Below the pieces are notes generated by a model that saw only the letters and a list, made by a program, of their open reading frames with translations, made no database searches and was not told the origin of the DNA. From positions 1 through 49,005 of the forward strand of contig CALBBQ010000025.1 of assembly GCA_937926785.1 (NCBI GenBank): DNA of 49,005 bases. Reading direction: 5' to 3'. Source of the stretch: an uncultured Bacteroidales bacterium (GTDB lineage: Bacteria > Bacteroidota > Bacteroidia > Bacteroidales > Tenuifilaceae). Made by a program: the position numbers and the translations under genes. Shown here in pieces: positions 1 through 7,381 of the stretch (its first letter is position 1; every line of letters starts with the position of its first letter).

Positions 1-70
1 CCGCTACAGCTTACAATTTGAAAATTTTTTGATGTTTCCATAAAGTCAAATTTTAAGTGATTATTGAATT

Positions 71-712
71 CTATGATAGAATCACTGGATAATAGAATAC
101 CTTTTCATCGGGTTGGTGGCCTGAACAGGTTAAACAAACTATTTTGCCATTTTTTACCCTCAGATAGCGCTCAAATACATACTCACCGCATGCTTCGCAT
201 TTAGCCTTTGCAAAAGAACCTTTTGCCGGTTGGTATTCAAAATCGGGAAGAAAGGTAACTGAGAATAGCTCATCATCGGAGGCATTAAGCACAATATCAA
301 CAATATCTCGACGAACCTCTACCGGGATAAGCGAAGGTTCAATCCCTTTTTTCCGGTAGCTGAAAAATTCATGGGGGGCTAATTTATCCTGAAATTCGTT
401 GCGTAGGAAAATGCGGTATGCCCCTTTCTTGCCCGGATACCAAAATGTGGCTGCTACTTTTCCGTAGAATAGTTTATCAATCATCCCCTTCCCAAAAGTA
501 GCACCTGTTGCAGCCATTATGCCGTCTTGCATACATCCCTGTGGGTGGCCAATTCCCATTTCCGAAAAGACGTGCAATTCATGATCCTTGCAACGCTCTA
601 CTTCTAGTTTTTGTAGGGCCAGAATACCCATTCGGTAACCAATGGGCATAAAAGGGCATTCGTGTCCATGGAATTCGAAAGCCCATTCCGGTATTTGAAA
701 TTTTTTACCCAT
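71..712 (-). CDS. FmdE-family protein with C-terminal zinc ribbon
   Basis: A 213-residue protein related to subunit E of formylmethanofuran dehydrogenase. It carries an HGHECP motif (H15, H17, C19), a second C60/D63 cluster followed by TGATFGKG (residues 69-76), and a C-terminal zinc ribbon C172xxC175...C193xxC196. These are the metal-binding features of the FmdE family. In methanogens the family belongs to the molybdenum/tungsten enzyme; in non-methanogens its role is unknown, so no reaction is assigned. It is the last gene of the long leftward operon, 32 bp after the second ferredoxin gene, and two ferredoxins just upstream make an electron-transfer or metal-handling role plausible (inference). 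No clear terminator follows; only a weak 6-bp palindrome overlaps the stop codon. Confidence 0.85.
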   Translation of the reverse strand: MGKKFQIPEWAFEFHGHECPFMPIGYRMGILALQKLEVERCKDHELHVFSEMGIGHPQGCMQDGIMAATGATFGKGMIDKLFYGKVAATFWYPGKKGAYRIFLRNEFQDKLAPHEFFSYRKKGIEPSLIPVEVRRDIVDIVLNASDDELFSVTFLPDFEYQPAKGSFAKAKCEACGEYVFERYLRVKNGKIVCLTCSGHQPDEKVFYYPVILS

Positions 713-744
713 AATGCTTTAATTTAAAAAGGTTATTTTTAAGG

Positions 745-1044
745 TTATAATTTTCCTTCGTTCTTCAACTGTTCCTTTACTTTGGCCCATATATTTTCGC
801 GTTTATATAGGGCTCTGAGCTCATTGATATCGGGGAAGGTTATTGCATTCCCCTTGCAAAGTGTGGCACACGAGGTACATCCTATAACGCAACTATTCGG
901 ATTGGTTACTATAGGACCTTTTCGTGTCCAGGTGTATACCTGTTTACCGCAGTTCATACAAATCCCACACATAACACATTTTTCCATGTCAACGGTTGGA
1001 TGCCATTTAACTTTTTCTCTGGGGTATCCAGTAAGCCATGCCAT
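745..1044 (-). CDS. Small 8-Cys 4Fe-4S ferredoxin-like protein (copy 2)
   Basis: A 99-residue protein with eight cysteines at C23, C26, C29, C32 and C52, C56, C59, C63. The spacing Cx2Cx2Cx2C plus Cx3Cx2Cx3C fits two 4Fe-4S clusters. There is no signal peptide, so it should act in the cytoplasm. It is a tandem paralogue of the gene just upstream: both begin MAWL, continue YPREKV and WHPTVD, and keep every cysteine at the same residue number. It lies 21 bp after copy 1 and 32 bp before the FmdE gene. The redox partner is unknown. The likely role is to pass electrons to or from another product of this operon (inference). Confidence 0.85.
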   Translation of the reverse strand: MAWLTGYPREKVKWHPTVDMEKCVMCGICMNCGKQVYTWTRKGPIVTNPNSCVIGCTSCATLCKGNAITFPDINELRALYKRENIWAKVKEQLKNEGKL

Positions 1045-1065
1045 AGTAGTAAAGTTTAGATGTTA

Positions 1066-1380
1066 TTAAACTTCTTTAAATTCCAGTAAACCATCTCTTT
1101 TCATCTGTTTGGTAACCTTTGTCCAGAGATGTTCCTTTTCGTATAGTTCTCTTAAATCCGCTTTACTGGGGAACATAATGGCGTTGCCCTCGCAAAGGTT
1201 AGCACAGGTGGTGCAACCAATGGTACATGCAGTAGGGTTGGTAACCTCAGGGCCCGTTGCTGTCCATGTAAAAACTTGTTTTCCGCAGTTCATGCACATA
1301 CCGCACTGGGTACATTTGCTCAGGTCAACCGTTGGATGCCAAATGACCTTTTCTCTTGGGTAGTCCGCTAACCATGCCAT
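1066..1380 (-). CDS. Small 8-Cys 4Fe-4S ferredoxin-like protein (copy 1)
   Basis: A 104-residue cytoplasmic iron-sulfur protein with cysteines at C23, C26, C29, C32, C52, C56, C59 and C63, predicted to hold two 4Fe-4S clusters. The 19-residue linker between the two cysteine groups contains the shared VTNP segment. It is a close paralogue of the next gene, clearly from a tandem duplication, and differs mainly in the C-terminal 25 residues. It follows the OsmC gene by 45 bp in the same operon. Family membership as a 4Fe-4S binding protein is clear from the sequence; substrate and partner are not visible. Confidence 0.85.
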   Translation of the reverse strand: MAWLADYPREKVIWHPTVDLSKCTQCGMCMNCGKQVFTWTATGPEVTNPTACTIGCTTCANLCEGNAIMFPSKADLRELYEKEHLWTKVTKQMKRDGLLEFKEV

Positions 1381-1425
1381 GGTGATTGAATGTTAGGTTT
1401 ACGTTAAAAATGTGTTTTTAGGAAC

Positions 1426-1836
1426 TTAGAATAAATTGCTTTTAGTAATTTTTCCAGATACTTCGCAGGAGCGCATCAGTGTATTGGTGATAGTGCCAAA
1501 TTTCAGAATGTTTTTATGCCAGGTTTCAAGCTTTCGCTCATCGGCATCGGTGTCGATTTCTAACAAATACTCAATTTCTGACATTACCGGCGGGTTGTCG
1601 GTTCTTATGCCTTTAATTTTAATACGAGCCTTTCGGTAGGGTATATTTAGGATTTCAGAATATCGCTCAACGTTTTTGAGAATACAGGCAGACAAAGAGG
1701 TGAGCAGCAGTTCTGCAGGATTGGGAAGCTGTTCGTGCCGCCCCGAGGTGGCATCGAACGATATAATTGTTTTGTTTGCGTTGGCTTCGGCTTTGCCGCC
1801 AGCCTGTGATATGGCAATTACTTCATACTCCAGCAT
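1426..1836 (-). CDS. OsmC family protein
   Basis: A 136-residue OsmC/Ohr-fold protein. The two family cysteines are present: C51 in LSACILKNVER and C124 in RSCEVSG. In the family these reduce organic hydroperoxides or act in sulfur and thiol chemistry; the fold is also fused or linked to TusA-type sulfur carriers in other bacteria. There is no signal peptide, so it is cytoplasmic. It starts 5 bp after the stop of the reductase-like gene and is co-transcribed with it. Given the neighbouring YeeE/YedE transporters and thioredoxins, a thiol-stress or sulfur-handling role fits better than general osmotic stress (inference). Confidence 0.85.
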   Translation of the reverse strand: MLEYEVIAISQAGGKAEANANKTIISFDATSGRHEQLPNPAELLLTSLSACILKNVERYSEILNIPYRKARIKIKGIRTDNPPVMSEIEYLLEIDTDADERKLETWHKNILKFGTITNTLMRSCEVSGKITKSNLF

Positions 1837-1841
1837 GGTTG

Positions 1842-2624
1842 TTAGGGCTTTAACTTGCTGTACAACGATTCAATTACTTCGCTATAAACCTGGGTAATTT
1901 CGTTTTCTTTGGGTTTTAGCGGGTAAGCGGGAATAAGGTCAAGAACTTGTTCTTTGTTTAGTCCCGACTTAAATAGAGTTTCCGATGCCCCGATCAACAT
2001 CGCATGAACAGCATCTGCTGCATCCTGTTCCGATAAACCGAACTTAATGGCCAGGGCATGAAGGTGGTTGAATAGGAACCAAAGGTAGGTTGGACCCATA
2101 CCGGTGATGGCTGCATACGATTCAAGCAGCTCTTCATCCACCCTTACAAATTCACCCAGAGGGCTGAACAAATCATTAATCTCTTTAATTTTTTGGAAAG
2201 AAACTGTTGGCTCTGCAGCATAAACATTATAACCTTTGCCAATAACCGACGGAGCATTGGGAATTGAGCGGATAGTATGATGAACCCCGGTGCCTTCCTG
2301 AATCTGTTTTATGGTGATTTTGGGTGATAGCGAGATAATGAGTTCAGGTTTACCGGAACATCTTTTTATTTCAGGCATTACATGCTGAAAGGCTGGTGGA
2401 TGTATTGCCAGGAAAAGGATTGAGCAGCTATTGACAAGTTCATCCACTCCACTGGCAGCCCTGCAATTTCTGTAGGCTTTGGCTAACTCAGCAGTCTTAT
2501 TTGGGTCGGCATCAAAAAGGGTAATAAAGAGGTTTGATAGGTTGGCTTTTCGCCATGCTTCAAGGAATATCTTACATATTCGGCCTGCACCCACAAATCC
2601 AATTCTGTAATTTAAGTCTGGCAT
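1842..2624 (-). CDS. Divergent pyrroline-5-carboxylate reductase-like NAD(P)-binding protein
   Basis: About 260 residues with an N-terminal Rossmann fold (GFVGAGR near residues 9-15) and the two-domain layout of the ProC family, including an IPNAP segment and a helical C-terminal part with TGMGPTY. In true P5C reductases the C-terminal domain carries SPGGTT; here that place reads AYPLKPKEN, so proline synthesis is doubtful. Probably an oxidoreductase with another imine or small substrate (inference). I chose the start at 2624, 7 bp after the CoA-binding gene, because the Rossmann strand follows at once; an in-frame ATG at 2660 would overlap that gene by 29 bp and add 12 residues. It is in the middle of the ArsR-headed operon. 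Confidence 0.75.
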   Translation of the reverse strand: MPDLNYRIGFVGAGRICKIFLEAWRKANLSNLFITLFDADPNKTAELAKAYRNCRAASGVDELVNSCSILFLAIHPPAFQHVMPEIKRCSGKPELIISLSPKITIKQIQEGTGVHHTIRSIPNAPSVIGKGYNVYAAEPTVSFQKIKEINDLFSPLGEFVRVDEELLESYAAITGMGPTYLWFLFNHLHALAIKFGLSEQDAADAVHAMLIGASETLFKSGLNKEQVLDLIPAYPLKPKENEITQVYSEVIESLYSKLKP

Positions 2625-2631
2625 ATCAGTA

Positions 2632-3024
2632 CTAGTTAAATAATCCTTTGAGTAAGCCAATAGGGCAAATGTCGTAAACCGCAGGAATCCCCTTTTGTGT
2701 AACCTGCTCTACTATGGATTCGGAAAAACACTCGGGGGGAAACCATAGAATGGTATCCGTTTTTTGCAGCAGGTTGCCAAGTACTTTCTCGGTGTTTTGG
2801 GGTGCCATTATTACCAGAATAACTTCAGGCTTTTCTGGAATGGCCTCCACGGTTGGGTAGCACTTATGACCATTTACATCACTGTATCTGGGGTTGACAG
2901 GATAAACAGTGTATTGGTGTTCATTCATTAGATGGAATACTTCGTAGCTGTACTTTGTCACATCCTGCGAAACGCCAATAATGGCGTATCGCTTTTTAGT
3001 TTTGAGAATTTCTCTTGCGTCCAT
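2632..3024 (-). CDS. CoA-binding domain protein (YccU-like)
   Basis: A 130-residue single-domain Rossmann protein of the CoA_binding_2 family. It shows the family order: AIIGVS near residue 14, the central VYPVNPRY segment, a VIMAPQNT segment, WFPPE, and a conserved cysteine in YDICPIG near the C terminus. Members of this family have been tied to CoA thiol protection and persulfide or CoA-disulfide chemistry, but the function of stand-alone bacterial members is not settled. It starts 2 bp after the DUF169 stop, so the two are probably translationally coupled. In this operon a role in thiol redox chemistry is plausible (inference). Confidence 0.8.
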   Translation of the reverse strand: MDAREILKTKKRYAIIGVSQDVTKYSYEVFHLMNEHQYTVYPVNPRYSDVNGHKCYPTVEAIPEKPEVILVIMAPQNTEKVLGNLLQKTDTILWFPPECFSESIVEQVTQKGIPAVYDICPIGLLKGLFN

Positions 3025-3026
3025 AG

Positions 3027-3803
3027 CTATTCATTTTGTTCCTGAAAAGGGTCGTGTTGCTCTATAATTTCAGCTTCTTTCTGTTTGAGCATAGCCAAAG
3101 CATTTTTGCCTCGAGAGTTGGGAATAGCCTTTTGGTTAAGGTATTCAAGAGTTTCAAAAATGCCTTCAAAATCAGTGTAGGGGAAGCCCAGAACCGTTTC
3201 GTTGTGGCCAATATCGGTGGCGTCGCGGCAGCCATAGCAACCCATGCTCATATTTAACCGTTGCTGAACAAAGGGAATGATTGTTGCGTCGACACAGGTG
3301 GCCTGAAGGATAGCTGTTGAGCTTTCGATTCGCTTTCCACCCTTTACGTTGAGGTACGCGAGGGCAATCCACATCAACTTCTCGGTTTCGTCTTCGGCCA
3401 CAATAATATCGGGTTTTAGGGTTGCCGATTCGATAGGGAATAGGTATAAAGCTTTGAGTTCTCCCAGGGGAAGTGTTTCCATTCCCTTGAACATGGCTTG
3501 CCCCGTATTTTCGTCTGTAACTATTCCAAACCCAACCAGCCCCTTGCCTGAGCTTAGCCCTTCGGGGAGTTTCTTAAAACCAAAAGCGGCTGCTGCAGCC
3601 GGACAAGCAATTCCCTCGGCGTTGAGTATCACGTGCTCGCCATGGCGAGCTTTCATCAAAGCCTGGCAGAAGCGATGGTTATTGAGAGTTTTACCAGTTG
3701 CTGGTAGGGTATCGGAATTATGTATGAACTTCACACCTACCAGCTTACTGGTCATGGTTAAAATCTCCTGGATTTGGATGGCTTGTTTATTCAGTGTTTT
3801 CAT
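3027..3803 (-). CDS. DUF169 domain protein
   Basis: A 258-residue protein matching the DUF169 family, which is common in anaerobes and archaea and has no known function. Conserved family features visible are C46 in HRFCQAL, C67 in IACPAAAAAFGF, and CYGCRDATD (C189, C192) in the C-terminal third, which look like a metal or iron-sulfur site. There is no signal peptide and no membrane segment. It starts 4 bp after the universal stress protein gene and ends 2 bp before the CoA-binding gene, so it is firmly inside the operon. The partnership with FmdE-type and ferredoxin proteins suggests a metal-dependent redox task (inference). Confidence 0.8.
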   Translation of the reverse strand: MKTLNKQAIQIQEILTMTSKLVGVKFIHNSDTLPATGKTLNNHRFCQALMKARHGEHVILNAEGIACPAAAAAFGFKKLPEGLSSGKGLVGFGIVTDENTGQAMFKGMETLPLGELKALYLFPIESATLKPDIIVAEDETEKLMWIALAYLNVKGGKRIESSTAILQATCVDATIIPFVQQRLNMSMGCYGCRDATDIGHNETVLGFPYTDFEGIFETLEYLNQKAIPNSRGKNALAMLKQKEAEIIEQHDPFQEQNE

Positions 3804-3807
3804 TTTA

Positions 3808-4740
3808 TTAACAGGTTAATGGGATGAGCAAAACGTGTGAGTTGGCATGGCGCGCCACATGGTGGCTAACGCTTCCTAAAAAAATGTCGGAAAGTGATCC
3901 TCGCCCTTGGCTTCCAAGCACTGTTAGGGTAATTTTTTCGTTTTGAATGGTTTTAATAATTTCGTTTTTAGGCTTTCCGTAAACGAGCTTTATTTCTATT
4001 TCGGTTTCAGGATGTTTCTGCTTGAATGCTTGGTTTAAGCGGTTAAGTCTTTCGGTGTCAATCTTATTGAATTCTTCGAGACGGTTTTCCAGATGGGGCG
4101 CTATTTTAACTTCGTCCTGAACATGCATTAGGATTAAGCGCCTTATGTTTACATTCTGTTCGGCCAGGCATTGATAGGCGTGTTCAGAGAAGTCTGAGAA
4201 ATCGGTTGGAAGTAAAATACTATCGGTAATGTTATCAGTGCAAAGTTCCCAGTCGGGCTCAAAGTTTTGCGATTGCTTGATTATTTTTTCATACTCATAA
4301 AAGTTTTTTTGGAAAACTATATCATCGAACGTTTTAGTTTGCCGGAATACCATTAGTAGTAAAGGCGATTTAATGTTGTGGAGGATTTCTGAGGCCGTTT
4401 CGCCAAGTGCTGTTCCTCCCCAGTTGGTACCATTGGAACCCACAATGATTAAATCGGCAGCTACAGCTTTGCGTAGTCTTTCAATTTCCACGCTGGGTAT
4501 GCCATAAATTACTTGGGCACTAACATCAAATCCATTACCTACCAGGATGCTTTTTTGCTTGGCAAGTGAATCCTCTACGTCTTCAAGCATGTGTGAGGCA
4601 AGTAGTTGTGTGTTGCGCAGGTCCAACACGTGTACCAGTGTAATTTTTTCGATTCCAATTTTGCTGAACTCTACCGACGATTCAATTAGCTTAGCTGATG
4701 CTTTTGAAAGATCGGTTCCGATTATTGCATGTTTAAACAT
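3808..4740 (-). CDS. Universal stress protein, tandem UspA domains
   Basis: A 310-residue protein made of two UspA domains (about 1-145 and 165-310). The second domain has a canonical ATP-binding motif, GSQGRGSLSDIFLGS (G-2x-G-9x-G-S) near residue 285. The first domain's motif, GSNGTNWGGTALGE, is degenerate, so perhaps only the second binds ATP. Cytoplasmic. Usp proteins bind nucleotides and help cells survive stress; targets are rarely known. It lies 36 bp after the YeeE/YedE pair and 4 bp before DUF169. Usp genes beside YeeE/YedE-type permeases suggest a response to chemical stress rather than a housekeeping role (inference). Confidence 0.88.
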   Translation of the reverse strand: MFKHAIIGTDLSKASAKLIESSVEFSKIGIEKITLVHVLDLRNTQLLASHMLEDVEDSLAKQKSILVGNGFDVSAQVIYGIPSVEIERLRKAVAADLIIVGSNGTNWGGTALGETASEILHNIKSPLLLMVFRQTKTFDDIVFQKNFYEYEKIIKQSQNFEPDWELCTDNITDSILLPTDFSDFSEHAYQCLAEQNVNIRRLILMHVQDEVKIAPHLENRLEEFNKIDTERLNRLNQAFKQKHPETEIEIKLVYGKPKNEIIKTIQNEKITLTVLGSQGRGSLSDIFLGSVSHHVARHANSHVLLIPLTC

Positions 4741-4776
4741 GGCTCAAAATTTTGTAATCGTTCAATGAAAATCATG

Positions 4777-5313
4777 CTAAAAGTTTTTCTTAAAATCGTT
4801 AACCCTGTTAGCCAGTAAGATAATACCAATGAATATTAAAGCGGCAATGGGTATTGCTATCCATGTGTTGATTCCCAGAATTGTGGGTAGGCTACCGGGG
4901 ATATTTTGGGTCATCAGGTAGGTTTTAAAGAATTTTACGTTTACAGCAAAGAACAGCACCCCCAGCACCATTCCCAGAAGACCAATCCAGGCATCTTTTT
5001 TTGCTTCGCCAATTCGGGCAATCATAGTTCCCGGGCAGTAGCCAAGTAACCCCATGCCAGCTCCAAAAATTAGTCCGCCAACCACTTTTCCCCAGTCCAA
5101 GGGTTTTGGGTGTAGCTCAATAATGCCTAGGCTGCCTAGTGTATAGAAGCCAATCATAGAGAATGTTACGGCGGTAAGCATAAACTTGAGGATTTTAAAA
5201 TCCTTAAGAAGCAACATTCCGGTTACGCGGGGATACTTGGTTATTCCTGTGCGTTGGAGCGCGTAGCCAAAAATCAGCCCAATGATTAATCCGATTATTG
5301 CTTGTAGTGCCAT
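4777..5313 (-). CDS. YeeE/YedE family membrane protein, second half-size subunit
   Basis: A 178-residue membrane protein with about four or five hydrophobic segments. It carries GYCPGT (C93), the conserved cysteine motif of the YeeE/YedE (TsuA-like) thiosulfate/sulfur transporter family. The family's full-length members are about 350 residues; here the transporter is split into two adjacent half-size genes, as in the PmpA/PmpB pairs of BigR-type sulfur operons. The start at 5313 lies directly after the stop of the partner gene and begins at MALQAI, where the first membrane helix starts; a longer reading frame back to 5514 only overlaps the partner. Predicted role: import of thiosulfate or a related sulfur compound across the inner membrane. 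Confidence 0.85.
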   Translation of the reverse strand: MALQAIIGLIIGLIFGYALQRTGITKYPRVTGMLLLKDFKILKFMLTAVTFSMIGFYTLGSLGIIELHPKPLDWGKVVGGLIFGAGMGLLGYCPGTMIARIGEAKKDAWIGLLGMVLGVLFFAVNVKFFKTYLMTQNIPGSLPTILGINTWIAIPIAALIFIGIILLANRVNDFKKNF

Positions 5314-5315
5314 GA

Positions 5316-5864
5316 TTAATGCCCTCCTGTTTTTGGGTAAAGTAATTTTGCTACAATAATTCCTGCCACGAAGAAACAGGCACCTGCTACCATACTTCCT
5401 AACGACAGATGTGCCCACCCTTGCAAGATATTTCCTGTGGTGCATCCTACTGCAAGCATGGTGCCCAGTCCAAGACAAAACCCACCAGCCAGAACCACGG
5501 CAAAGCGTTTCCATACGTTTGAGCCATGATATTTAACCCAAACAGAAGGAATAACTTCGGGCGAGTAGTTTTTACTTCGTTTTGCGCCCCAGTAGGCTCC
5601 AATAACGATGCCGAACAGCATAATAAATTCGACAAACGCAGCAGGGCTGGTGAGATTTTTCTGAACTACAGGATTTTCGGCAAGCGACGGAAACAGGAAC
5701 TTCGCATTTGCGGCAATGTAGGCAATACCTGCTGTAATGCCAAAGGGGTAATCCTTATAGGCTAATTTTTCGAAGAGCACGTAAGTGGCTATTGATAGGA
5801 GTGAAACTACTATTCCTCCCAGTAACCAGTGCCATTCATCGTTTTGGGTAAACTTTATCTTCAT
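5316..5864 (-). CDS. YeeE/YedE family membrane protein, first half-size subunit
   Basis: A 182-residue inner-membrane protein with several hydrophobic helices. It contains C130 in GGFCLGLG and C141 in VGCTTGN, the other conserved cysteine motif of YeeE/YedE transporters, in which cysteines pass thiosulfate by transient S-S-S-type contacts in the characterised TsuA. The start at 5864 (MKIKFTQND) gives the normal N terminus; an upstream ATG at 5930 would overlap the porin gene. The partner half follows after 2 bp. No TusA-like sulfur carrier gene accompanies the pair here; the OsmC protein further along could take that place (speculative). Confidence 0.85.
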   Translation of the reverse strand: MKIKFTQNDEWHWLLGGIVVSLLSIATYVLFEKLAYKDYPFGITAGIAYIAANAKFLFPSLAENPVVQKNLTSPAAFVEFIMLFGIVIGAYWGAKRSKNYSPEVIPSVWVKYHGSNVWKRFAVVLAGGFCLGLGTMLAVGCTTGNILQGWAHLSLGSMVAGACFFVAGIIVAKLLYPKTGGH

Positions 5865-5911
5865 ATTTTTCTTTTTTTGGTGATTACATGCCTTACTATT
5901 ACTGAATAAAT

Positions 5912-7342
5912 TTAGTTGATATTTCTGCATTTCCCAATTAACATTCCTTCAAAACGGTAAAGAACTTGAATGGCTAACCAGCTTGAGTTTTTAGCAGGAA
6001 TGCCATTGATAGGCTCAACATCGCCTGCCCGGAAATAGCCAAAAACGCCAACCATTTGAAGGTGTTTTCCTGGGGAGTAACTGGCGTAAATGTTAAACTC
6101 GTCGCCTAAATGGTGTTTTCCGGGTTGTAGCTTAAGGGTATTAAGCCAAATGGCATCGGTGGGCTCTGGAACATAGAACCGGTGATAGTTTAACTCCAAT
6201 TTCACTTCCTTAAACGGGGAAAGGTAAAGAACCAGTTCCCTGTCGTCGAGGTTTGACCATGATGTGATATTCATTCGTCCATAATAGCTGTCCTTGGCGC
6301 CAAAAGCCGGATCGAAAGTATGCACTTGCGTATCGCTGCTGGAACCGCCGCTGGCATAGGTTTCCCTTATACAAAGCGTAGGTTTTGCAGGAAGGCTATG
6401 CAATTTATACCCCAGCAAGCCAATAGCGCCAAAGGCATTAATGGTTCTCCCGTTATCGCGGCCAAATTCCTTGGTAAAAGTAAAGTCATACACAAAGTAA
6501 TTTTGGTCTGAACTAAAAACTCTTGTTCCTACCCAATGCCTGGTAAAATTTAAGGTTCTGATATAATCGGCTGAACCTTGGGTTTTGAAGGCGTAGAAAG
6601 GTTCAATTACCAGTGAAGCGAGTAAACTTATATGGGCGTAGGCTCCTCCGCCCCAGTGCTCTGTTTGGGTAAATGGTACCGATACCATACTGGGGTCATG
6701 AATTTTAGTGCCCCCTCCAAACGCATCAATCGTATTATTGCCCTTTTTATATGAAACCCGAACAGCGTCCCAAGTCCAACGTCCGGTATTTCCCCACTCT
6801 CCGGGGCCAAATAATCGGTTGTCGCCAAAGGCGATTTTTTGCCGTCCAACCTTCAGCGAAATATTCTTAAAAATCCCATTCACCTGAATGTACAGGTCGT
6901 AAATTTCAAAAAACTCTTCGTTTGGGTTCATGGTGTAGTAGGGCTCTATCGTATTCTTTTTTTTCACCCTGAACAGCTCGGGATACTCTGAGTTTCGGAG
7001 CGACCAGCCAAAAGCCCTTGAATCCTGGATATGGGCAGCAATATCTATTTTGCTGCTGGGCTTAAAGGTGAACCCTGCCACAACCCGCTGGAATAGTATT
7101 TTATCGTGAAGAGAGCCAACCCCATCTGGGTTTCCGTAGTTTTTGGCATTCATCCCGTCCCATAGCTCGACCCGTTCGCGAAGGGTAATATCGGAATGCA
7201 GCTTGCTGGAATCGTTAACAAAAATTGCCTTTGCTGTAATGGTTAAGCCAGCAATGAACGTTACGGTAATACCAATTCTAAGTCCTTTGGAAAAAGGTGA
7301 TTCTTTTTGAGTTTTTGGGCCCCTATTTATGAAGGTAATCAT
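5912..7342 (-). CDS. Alginate-export-type outer membrane porin
   Basis: A 476-residue beta-barrel candidate. The first 45 residues form a basic region and hydrophobic stretch typical of an export signal. The segment KVGRQKIAFGDNRLFG, followed by a WTWDAVRVSY strand, matches the alginate_exp (AlgE-like) domain. The C-terminal strand ends in aromatic alternation (LYRFEG), although an extra ten residues follow. Such porins let anionic solutes cross the outer membrane; the substrate here is unknown, and alginate itself is not implied. It lies between the broken porin and the YeeE/YedE pair, so it may supply the same small anion to the inner-membrane transporter (inference). Confidence 0.75.
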   Translation of the reverse strand: MITFINRGPKTQKESPFSKGLRIGITVTFIAGLTITAKAIFVNDSSKLHSDITLRERVELWDGMNAKNYGNPDGVGSLHDKILFQRVVAGFTFKPSSKIDIAAHIQDSRAFGWSLRNSEYPELFRVKKKNTIEPYYTMNPNEEFFEIYDLYIQVNGIFKNISLKVGRQKIAFGDNRLFGPGEWGNTGRWTWDAVRVSYKKGNNTIDAFGGGTKIHDPSMVSVPFTQTEHWGGGAYAHISLLASLVIEPFYAFKTQGSADYIRTLNFTRHWVGTRVFSSDQNYFVYDFTFTKEFGRDNGRTINAFGAIGLLGYKLHSLPAKPTLCIRETYASGGSSSDTQVHTFDPAFGAKDSYYGRMNITSWSNLDDRELVLYLSPFKEVKLELNYHRFYVPEPTDAIWLNTLKLQPGKHHLGDEFNIYASYSPGKHLQMVGVFGYFRAGDVEPINGIPAKNSSWLAIQVLYRFEGMLIGKCRNIN

Positions 7343-7381
7343 CGGGTTGGATCGATTTAGTGGGGATGTTGCGCGATTTGT

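Noticed and set aside
68..82. Small palindrome over the FmdE stop
   Set aside because: Six-bp AT-rich arms without a T-run; too weak to call a terminator.
782..1363. Plus-strand frames opposite the two ferredoxin genes
   Set aside because: They mirror each other only because the ferredoxins are duplicates; no recognisable domain or start signal.
3349..3819. 156-residue plus-strand frame opposite DUF169
   Set aside because: Antisense shadow of a clear family member; composition not protein-like.
5314..5514. Longer start for the second YeeE/YedE half
   Set aside because: The extra 67 residues lie fully within the partner gene in another frame and lack family similarity.
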